DNA of 64,000 bases, from positions 1 to 64,000 of the forward strand of contig JAUIRK010000287.1 in assembly GCA_030549495.1 (NCBI GenBank), read 5' to 3'. This DNA comes from Nectonema munidae (lineage: Eukaryota; Nematomorpha; Nectonematoida; Nectonematidae). The translations under genes and the position numbers were made by a program. Below the pieces are notes generated by a model. That model made no database searches. It was given only the letters and a program-made list of their open reading frames with translations, and had not been told where the DNA came from. This document shows positions 56,757 to 64,000 of this stretch, piece by piece; position 1 is the first letter of the stretch, and each line of letters opens with the position of its first letter.

Positions 56757-57370
56757 TGGTGATACAAATAGAAGAAAGGATTTTATTATTTGATTTTTTT
56801 TAAATAAAACCTGTATTAAAACTTTATTTGAACTTTTAAATTTCAATCCTAATTTTTTAGTTCGTTTTTCGCATACTTCACCTTTAAAAAATTAAAAAAA
56901 TACTTTTTAGCTTATCATTGTGTATATATATTTTCTTCATTCAACAATTTAAATTATAAAAAGAAAATTTTAAAGTATTTTTAGATTGTATTTAATATTT
57001 TTTCTAATAATTTTGAATAGAAACTTGTTTTACGTTTGTATTGTCTTTTTTCAAAAATCGTTTGAAAAGTTCTTCTTTTTGAATCTTCCAAAGAATCCCA
57101 TTTATTTTTATTAATCAGAAAGTCTTTATAATTTGAATGTAAAATATAATTCCCACTTCCACAAGGGACCTTTTGGCATCTGAATATTCCAATTCAATGA
57201 TTTTATAGATTTTTTATATTTCCTGGCTCTCAATCAATTTTCAACTTAATTATGTTATTTATAGACTCAGCATTATTATTAGTCCACAAATGGCTAGCTA
57301 TTTTTTGCTGATTATGCTCCGTAACATACTTCTGTATTTTCAATTTGAGTATTTTCTAAAATATGAATTG
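56757..57370. other. 3' side of the OTU-MULE region
   Basis: A/T-rich. Minus-strand phrases around 57050-57360 may continue the MULE C-terminus but have many stops. Confidence 0.35.
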
Positions 57371-57383
57371 AATTTCTCATTTT

Positions 57384-58287
57384 TTATTGCTCAAATTCAA
57401 ACTCATCTTTTGCGAACACAAGACCTTTCTGTCCGAAAATTTTTTCCATTATGAACTTTATTTCATGTCGTTTCATACAGGCTATGTTCATAACGTAGTG
57501 TTTGACGTTTTCTTTCTGGTGTTTCACGCACAATAATCCTTTTGAGTTAGGGAAAGAAAAATCCAATGCTTCAATCAACGCTTTTTCACTGTCCCTTCCA
57601 AACTCTATAATTTGTGGAATTCTGATATCGAGTTTGTAGAAATCTTTCTGTAGTCTAGCAGAAACATGTGAAAAAAAGATACATAAGTTTCAAAGTTCGC
57701 TATTTTATGCAAATAAATTGGTCCTAAAAATGGGATGATCCCTTGTCTCTTTTTTATTAGCTTCAAATTTTTAAAAACGAAGATTGTAGCATAATACACA
57801 CCAAAATTGAACACTTTTCCCATTTTTTTCCAGAAAAAAAAAAAAATAGGGGGGGGGTTTTCTTTTTTTTAATTTCTTCTTAAAAAAAGGGGAAAAAAAA
57901 AATTAAACCAACTAAAAACTTTTTAAAAATTCCAAAAATTTTTTTTAATTAATTTTTATTTTTTTTTTTTAAATCCCTCATTTGTTTTGAGCTATCAAAT
58001 TTCATTTGTTCATTTTTATCCTTTATGTTTTCTTTATAAATATGTAAAGGACGTTTATATGCTAAATCTTTTTTGATTTTGAATAAAAGCTTTGGATCTC
58101 TTCTTTGTCTGTATTCATCAACATCTGGAAAATCTCCCAAGTATTCATAAAGTCCAGTCCTTTGTATGTCTTCATTTGTGTTTGAATAAAACCAACTGAC
58201 TCGCTTTTTGTAAGATGAATCACGTTTTAGTGCTGTGTAGAATCTGTTAAGCTGAATAACTTCATTAGGTTTTGGCTGAAGATTCAT
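57384..58287 (-). pseudogene. MULE transposase (OTU-associated type), decayed
   Basis: Three minus-strand pieces. 58287-57949 is the upstream DNA-binding/linker region (NLQPKPNEVIQLNRFYTALKR...). 57823-57605 is the catalytic block FNFGVYYATIFVFKNLKL...FLGPIYLHKIANFETYVSFF, which matches the MULE pattern D-P-T-F-N-x-x-x-Y-x-T ... G-P-x-x-x-H; the leading Asp region is lost in a poly-A/poly-G stretch. 57660-57384 continues with IEFGRDSEKALIEALDFSFPNSKGLLCVKHQKENV (family: F-G-T-D-G-E-x-A-L), including the next Asp. The homopolymer stretch at 57828-57960 separates the pieces. Confidence 0.7.
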
Positions 58288-58380
58288 TTATATACACAGC
58301 CATTTTTGCGAACAGATTTAAAATATAAACCTTTTCTTTTCACGACATGAAATAAATTTTTTTCAATCAAATGGAACGTT

Positions 58381-59322
58381 CTAACAGTTGTACTTTTTTT
58401 GGAATCCCATGGGCATCATGATATAAACAAATTTGTGACTTTTTTTTCGCCCAGCTTTTACAGAATTACTCACTTTAAAATACTTTTTATTTTTGTACAC
58501 AGAAGGAACTTTGTCATATTCACTTTCTTCATTAATTATTTCCTCAAACAAAGAAGAGATGGAAAGAAATTTTTTGTGATTCAAAGTTTTAATTTCCATG
58601 CAATATTTACCAGAAAAATCCAAACTCATTTGTCCACTTTTATTTTGATCAGTAGATGTATTTCTTTCTGTTGACTTGCTTTTATAGGATGAAAAACTGT
58701 TATTAGGAAAGGAACTGAAGCTTTTAAATGATGTTATTGGTAATAGCGGCACGAAATGGTTTGGTACCAACCAACCAGTAAAATTCTCAATATTTGTTGA
58801 AACACTTGTCCATAAAATTACAACTTTTTTTCTAGGAACAAAAATTGTAGGAGTGAAAGTGCAATTTAAACACATATAAGCGAGTTCCTTTGTCCCATTG
58901 AAAGGTGGATACACGGATTCAATGCTTATTTCTAAAACATCTAAGAGAGCTGCAAAAGTTAAGGCAGAAGAAAAACCACCTTCATTAGCGTAATCTATAC
59001 AAGCTTTTTCATAATCTAGAGATAATAAAAAAATATTTTCACTGAGCTTGTTTTTGTAAATAATTCATTCGTGCACATGTTTAAGCAAGTAAGCACTCTG
59101 AGTGGAGTTACGAATTTTTCGTTCTCGAATAAAGTTATAGAATCCGAAAAAAAAACAATTTCCATTCGGAGATGATTTCAGAGTAATTCCAATACTGTCT
59201 AACTTATATTTATTAAAAATTACTTTGCTAATTGAATCCACTTTCGACTCTTCATATAAGGAAGAGAAAGAAGGAAATCTTATTTCAGGTAAAATCTTCT
59301 TTTCTTGCCATGCTGCACACAC
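58381..59322 (-). pseudogene. OTU-type cysteine protease-like protein next to the MULE
   Basis: One minus-strand frame of about 310 codons with a single internal stop (59065). It has the OTU-like Cys motif SPNGNCFFFGFYN (about residue 55), an ANEGGFSSALTFAALLDVLEISIESVYPPFNG middle part and the His motif WLVPNHFVPLLP, as in vertnin-like/OTU proteins. OTU proteases remove ubiquitin from proteins; whether this one is active is unknown. A Ser/Lys-rich tail follows (58381-58740). It lies just upstream of the MULE transposase on the same strand and in the same frame, separated by stops, which suggests that both belong to one element. Confidence 0.65.
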
Positions 59323-59585
59323 AAGTGCATCATAACAGTACTTGTTAGCCTAAATATTTTTAAAATGACTAAAGTTCTGATAAAAAATAAGTTATATTAT
59401 TTATTCAAAACAAAAATTAATTTATGATCCTCCAACTTAGGTCGTTTAGCGTCATTACTTAAAACTTTACTGCATAGAAGGCACATGGGTAGATGTGAAA
59501 AGAAATGAAGCCAAACTTCAAATAATCAAAGCTATATTGCCCACATTTCCTTTTTTTGCTCGGCTATGTTCAATAGAAGTTATCT

Positions 59586-60439
59586 CATAGGCGTAGCTAA
59601 CACTTTTGCCGCCCGGGGCGGTTGTAAAATCTGCCGCCCTTTATGACGTTGAGTTTCAAAAGCCTCCAAAAATTCAAGTCCGTACGCTAACGGTCAGGCG
59701 AAGACTTGATTGTAGTTAGGGTCTTCAAAGTAGACGGCTGGGGTCAGAAATAATTTTAAAGGAGTCATTGAGAGAGCTCATCTTGTTAACAATTTTAACT
59801 AACAATAAAAGTAAAAAATGAGATGTAATTACAAAATAAACTGCGGTTTCTATACATCTCATAGCTAAAAGAAATTTTAATCCTCAAAAATGAAATAAGA
59901 AACAAAATATAAAAAAATGATGGAACATAAATTTATTTCATTTAAATGCAGAAAAATTAGGAGAAACAAAGTGCAATAACTAATAATTAATTTCCCAATA
60001 TATAGTAAAGAATAAACTTAAATTCTGAAAAAAGCTTATATTACAAAAATATTATTAAAACAATGTTTCTTTTCTACTTATTAATGTATATTAGAACTAA
60101 GCTTGAATGACAATTTTTCCTCTAATAATAAATTTTTTCCATTTTTTTTATTAATAGATAAATCGTTGTAAGCCAAAAAAGAGCTCAGATTTGATTACAA
60201 CTTTTATACTAAAATTTGGACCCCTTAACCCTATCAGTGACGGGGTGAGTGCCTTTTTGACCCCCTCCACTAAAATTAAAACAGTCACAAAAAACTGGAA
60301 TCGATTAAATGGAAGAGAAAATTTAAACTAAAAATTAAATGGAATATTTTAACAAATGACCTTAGGACAAAATGCCGCCCTTTAAAATCTGCCGCCCGGG
60401 GCGGACCGCCCCTGGCGCCCCCTATTAGCTACGCCTCTG
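59586..60439. mobile_element. hAT-like MITE (854 bp) with 8-bp target duplication
   Basis: AGTTATCT occurs exactly at 59578-59585 and 60440-60447. The ends are CATAGGCGTAGCTAA and, reversed, CAGAGGCGTAGCTAA. Behind both tips are GC-rich GCCGCCCGGGGCGG blocks and the phrase AAAATCTGCCGCCC. The body is A/T-rich and non-coding. An 8-bp duplication and this tip fit the hAT superfamily. Confidence 0.85.
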
Positions 60440-60447
60440 AGTTATCT

Positions 60448-61771
60448 ATATTATTAATTAAAAATAAATTTAAATTAAATATAATAAGATATACATTTAA
60501 ATAAAATACATCACATATAAAATAGGCATTTAAATAATTTTATTAAACGTTATTAATATTTATGTAAAAATATGCAGACTATTATAATAATAGATTTTAT
60601 TATAATAATCATATACGCAAAATTTGTGTTGTGTGTAATTTCTTAACTTGCTTAAATATGTAGACCTATATTTAGATATTATAGACCCCAAAATTTTTTT
60701 GTTAACATAGACCTCTGACAGCTCTATATTGACCCCTAGGGGTTTACTACAGCAACCTGTATACGAAAAATAAAGATAAAAATATCAAATCATTTGCATT
60801 TCATTTAATATAATATATTAATTTCTAAAATATATCTTACAATTTCCATCATTCTGAAGAATACCTAAAAGAATAGTCTTTTTGAGAGTTTTTAAGACAC
60901 AGAAAACAAGTTATAGGAAACTGGCTTCTCTCAAACTTTGGAAAATACAGTGAAAAAGTTCCAAGCATTCATAACAAAAAGATTTCTTGCATTTCAAGTA
61001 GACAACATATAGTTTAAAAATGAGCAGTTTAATGCAAATTTGGAAGAAAATTTGAATTGACTCCTTTTTTTAAAACTGAAGAAGAAAAGCTTGATACATA
61101 AAAACTCTAAATATATTTTCCAATTCGAAAAATCAAGTTTATGTACTGTTTTTAATTTTTTCAGTCAATTTGTTTTGTTTAGCTTTATTTTTATTAATTT
61201 TTGTTTTTTCTATTTCTGTTTATTTGAGCTTGCTTTTGTTTCTTTAGCTAAAGTTGAAGGTTATAATTAGTTTATTCAATTTAATTATAAAAAATTTTAG
61301 TTTATTTCAGTTTAATTTTATTTGTTTGAGTTTATTTGAATTGGTTTGGGTTTATTTGGGTAAAAAGACGCTACGGTATTTATTTTATCTTTCCCCAAAT
61401 TATTTTAAGCATCTTTTTCTTTTTAATCATGTAATATTTGCTTGAGATAAAACATCTCGATGTATATTTCAATATCCCTTTTTGTCTCCTTTTTAAATAT
61501 TAAAAAGTCTGCCAATCTGGTAAAAATTCTTCATAAACCCAATTTACTTCTAGTATTTTATTTACCATTCTTACTGTAAACTTCCAACTCAAGCCTCAAT
61601 TGTTTGGTGAACTGTACAGTCTAAATCCCTATTTTAATTTAAACTTTAATAAATATTTCCTCTTATTCTTCTTTGTATTATATTACCCTGCTTAAATCTG
61701 GACAACGGAGGATTGACTGAAAAAAATCTCTATAAAAAATTTACTTTGCAATTATAAATGACATATTTCCT
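60448..61771. other. AT-rich spacer with cryptic TTTATTTG repeats
   Basis: No gene. Around 61185-61360 short phrases like GTTTATTTGA and TTTAGTTTATT recur irregularly. Confidence 0.4.
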
Positions 61772-62071
61772 AGGGGCGCACATGCGCGGGGCGAGGGGGG
61801 GGGGGCGACCGCTGTTTTAGAAACTAGTGTATATTCAATATGCAAATTTAATTAAAATATTTTCTCTGGAAGTATAGTATTTAAATTCATCAATTTTGTA
61901 AAAAAAATATAATGTAGTATTATAAATTTAGGACTTTAGGTATGCGCTGAATACACTCTATTTTAAAGGATTTCTTGAATATTTGATCTCCCGTGGTATT
62001 TCCAGACCACTAATTTTGAAAATTGCAAAAAAAAAATTTCGCCCCAATAATTTTGAGGATGTGCGCCCCTG
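61772..62071. mobile_element. ~300-bp MITE-like element
   Basis: The left end AGGGGCGCACATGCGCGG and the right end GAGGATGTGCGCCCCTG form inverted repeats (reversed: CAGGGGCGCACATCCTC). The body is A/T-rich without coding capacity. No clear target duplication. It ends about 350 bp upstream of the G3BP start codon. Confidence 0.6.
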
Positions 62072-62399
62072 TTTTCAACAATGAATAATTATGAGCCGAA
62101 AATATAACTTGTGAAGTGGTGGAATAAGTTTTTAAAAAATTTTAGATTTATATAAATTATTTAATATGTAATATAATATCTTTAAATGTCTTACATAATT
62201 TTGTTTTTAATTAAAATCATAATTTAAAGCTTTTTGCTTGAAACTAAGTCTTTTATTAAAATAAAAAAAATACAAGAATAACAAGCTAATTTATTTTTAT
62301 ACCTTAATATAAAATTAGCCATATAGAAAGAATTAGAAAAATTAAATTTTTTAGTGGATTTTTTAAAATCAAGATAACAACTTATTTTATTTTATTTTT

Positions 62400-62411
62400 C
62401 TTTTTCCAAAG
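62400..62411 (+). promoter_or_regulatory. Possible 5'-UTR splice acceptor of the G3BP gene
   Basis: A pyrimidine-rich run (TTTTATTTTTCTTTTTCCAAAG) ends in AG seven bases before the start codon. If real, the gene has an intron in its 5' untranslated region and its promoter lies further upstream. No TATA box can be singled out in such A/T-rich DNA. Confidence 0.3.
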
Positions 62412-62417
62412 TTAAAA

Positions 62418-63791
62418 ATGGTTATGGAATCTAACTTTGAATCTTCTTCCCATGAAGAGATTTCTCCTTCTAGTGTTGGAAAAGAGTTCCTTCGCCAGTA
62501 TTATACAACTCTTAATAGATTGCCTCAGTATGTATATCGATTCTATAATGAAGATTCTATACTTATTCATGGTGAAGTAAATAAATCTGGTTCCTATGTT
62601 TGTGAAGAAATTCATGGAAGAGATGAAATAGCTCAAAAAATTTCACTCTTGAACTTTCAAAGCGTTCATACTAAAATTTATAATTATAATTCCATTCCTA
62701 TTCATGATAAATCAATTTTACTTCATATAATCGGAGACCTTTCAAATAATGGGCAACCCCCTCGAAAATTTTTTCAAACCGTCGTTTTAAATAGCGTGAA
62801 GGTTAATGAATATTATTGCAAATCTAATATCTTTTGCTTCAAAGATAACGCATCAACTCTTCCAGAAGGTGAAGATAATTATGATAAACTTGTTGATAAT
62901 CAGATTTCTTCTGATTCGCAATTTGAACAGGAGTCAAAAAATGATTCTCCAAATGGATTTTATTCGTATTCTCCTGATGAAATAAATGAAGAATTGCTTA
63001 AAGAAGAGTCTAATGATATCGAAAATGTTGATATCAATAAAGCATATAATGCTGATGAATCAATTTTGTTTGATGAAAAGGATGAAAGCAAATCAACAAT
63101 ATCAGCAAGTGGTAGCTATGATATTTCAAGTCAACAAACATATGCGCAATCTGTAAGTAAAAATAGGGCGATGTTGGATTATAATAATGCATATAAACCT
63201 GCTGAAGCCTATCAAGAAATGTGCATCGTAACACCAGCTAAAAAAACTCTCGATAAAGATGAAGCTATTGATATTTCGGATGGTGCTTCTAAAGAGAGTT
63301 TTCAAAGAGATGGTTCTCAAAATCGTAGAAATCCTGAACCTAAGAAAACATTCACTAATAGGGAAGATGTTTCTTCAACCTATACTCATCCTGATAATCA
63401 TCAAATTTTTGTTGGAAATCTTCCTCATTTTGTATCCGAGCAAGAATTAAAAGATTTTTTTTCTCAATATGGGGGTATTATTGATGTTAGAATAATTGCT
63501 GGATTTAAAGATGCTAGTAAGAAAGTTCCTAACTATGGATTTGTTGTTTTTTCTTCTGAAGAACCAGTTCAAAAAATCATGAGTGAAAAGCCAATTAAAT
63601 ATAAGGATCATAGGCTTAATGTTGAAGAAAAAAAGACAGCACGTAAGTTACATAATCCTCTATATAGGTCGTTTGGAGGATCTTTTATTCCAAAAAATAA
63701 AAATTTCAATCAAAATAGAAACACCACCAATCCTGCGAATTTAAATTACCAAAATAAAACAAAATTTGGTGTTCCACGTCGTTTTATATAA
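62418..63791 (+). CDS. G3BP: G3BP / Rasputin-like stress-granule RNA-binding protein
   Basis: G3BP proteins nucleate stress granules in the cytoplasm by binding mRNA and partner proteins. The 457-codon frame is uninterrupted. Residues ~20-140 are the NTF2-like dimerisation domain (GKEFLRQYYTTLNRLPQYVYRFYNEDS, then IHGRDEIAQKI, LNFQSVHTKIYN, GDLSNNGQPPRKFFQTVVL). Residues ~145-240 are the acidic linker typical of the family. Residues ~327-402 are an RRM with RNP2 IFVGNL and RNP1 NYGFVVFS. The tail is rich in Asn and basic residues (KNFNQNRNTTN) and lacks the usual RGG repeats. The ATG at 62418 sits in AAAAATGG, a good context; a second Met follows at codon 3. The absence of introns in the coding part is unusual, and a retrocopy cannot be excluded, but the frame is intact. 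An ATTAAA at 63894 may be the poly(A) signal. This is the only clear host gene in the window. Confidence 0.92.
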   Translation: MVMESNFESSSHEEISPSSVGKEFLRQYYTTLNRLPQYVYRFYNEDSILIHGEVNKSGSYVCEEIHGRDEIAQKISLLNFQSVHTKIYNYNSIPIHDKSILLHIIGDLSNNGQPPRKFFQTVVLNSVKVNEYYCKSNIFCFKDNASTLPEGEDNYDKLVDNQISSDSQFEQESKNDSPNGFYSYSPDEINEELLKEESNDIENVDINKAYNADESILFDEKDESKSTISASGSYDISSQQTYAQSVSKNRAMLDYNNAYKPAEAYQEMCIVTPAKKTLDKDEAIDISDGASKESFQRDGSQNRRNPEPKKTFTNREDVSSTYTHPDNHQIFVGNLPHFVSEQELKDFFSQYGGIIDVRIIAGFKDASKKVPNYGFVVFSSEEPVQKIMSEKPIKYKDHRLNVEEKKTARKLHNPLYRSFGGSFIPKNKNFNQNRNTTNPANLNYQNKTKFGVPRRFI

Positions 63792-64000
63792 TATCTATTT
63801 CCCGAGGTTTAATATTGTTACTTTAGACTTTTATGTTAACCCTAAATATTTTAATATTATTGTTTTTTGAATTTCCATGAAGTATGTGTTTTTATTAAAA
63901 TACTGTGTATTTTCTTAATGATTTTTGTGGCATATATTGTTTTCTTGTATATATAACCTCTATTACTAAGCTGCAATGTCCTCTTTTTAAACTTAATATG
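63792..64000 (+). other. 3' flank of G3BP
   Basis: A/T-rich; ATTAAA at 63894-63899 is a candidate poly(A) signal. No poly(A) tract follows directly, which speaks mildly against a fresh retrocopy. Confidence 0.35.

Noticed and set aside
56661-56846. Gly/Pro-rich minus-strand frame
   Set aside because: It is produced by the G and C homopolymer runs.

Overview
The window is about 64 kb of AT-rich, transposon-packed DNA from a multicellular animal. Evidence for this: spliced gene structures, a G3BP/Rasputin gene, animal-type transposons (Tigger/pogo, hAT, piggyBac, MULE), LINEs, Gypsy LTR elements, a Penelope-like fragment and tandem satellites. A TE-rich invertebrate fits best (a copepod-like or cnidarian genome would look like this), but the sequence alone does not fix the species.

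Layout. 1-506 is a pure CAT microsatellite. 0.5-2.7 kb is a decayed LINE. 3.45-3.57 kb is a compact GC-rich segment that looks like a folded RNA. 3.9-5.3 kb holds remnants of a Penelope-like reverse transcriptase and a piggyBac transposase. 5.4-8.3 kb is a run of short MITEs and transposon ends. 8.3-9.7 kb is one copy of a repeat ('family A') whose inverted partner lies at 17.5-20.8 kb and is split there by a Tigger element. 9.8-11.3 kb is a dead Gypsy fragment whose near-identical inverted partner lies at 34.05-35.5 kb. 11.7-12.6 kb is a ~150-bp satellite. 12.9-16.2 kb is a full-length RTE-type LINE with a 20-bp target duplication, inserted in a piggyBac remnant. 21-26 kb has MITEs, a LINE scrap and exon-like blocks of an unrecognised gene. 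26.2-27.6 kb is a Gypsy gag-protease region. 27.8-29.6 kb is a nearly intact three-exon gene that I read as an unnamed DDE-transposase-like family. 35.8-37.6 kb is a MULE with exact 9-bp target duplications. 38.15-43.92 kb is a giant foldback element plus half of a second one. 43.9-50.5 kb has satellites and two more Tigger elements. 50.9-56.6 kb is a strikingly G-depleted LINE split by two hAT elements. 57.4-59.3 kb is a MULE next to an OTU-type cysteine-protease gene. 59.6-62.1 kb has two MITE-like elements.

The only clear host gene is G3BP at 62,418-63,791 (+): one uninterrupted 457-codon frame with an NTF2-like domain and an RRM. Almost everything else is nested or decayed mobile DNA. The nesting gives relative ages: the RTE LINE is younger than the piggyBac scrap, the Tigger at 18.2 kb is younger than repeat family A, the hAT pair is younger than the G-poor LINE, and the Tigger at 47.8 kb is younger than the satellite. 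No rRNA, tRNA or CRISPR was found. Boundaries are given to the base only where a target duplication or terminal repeat supports them; all others are approximate.
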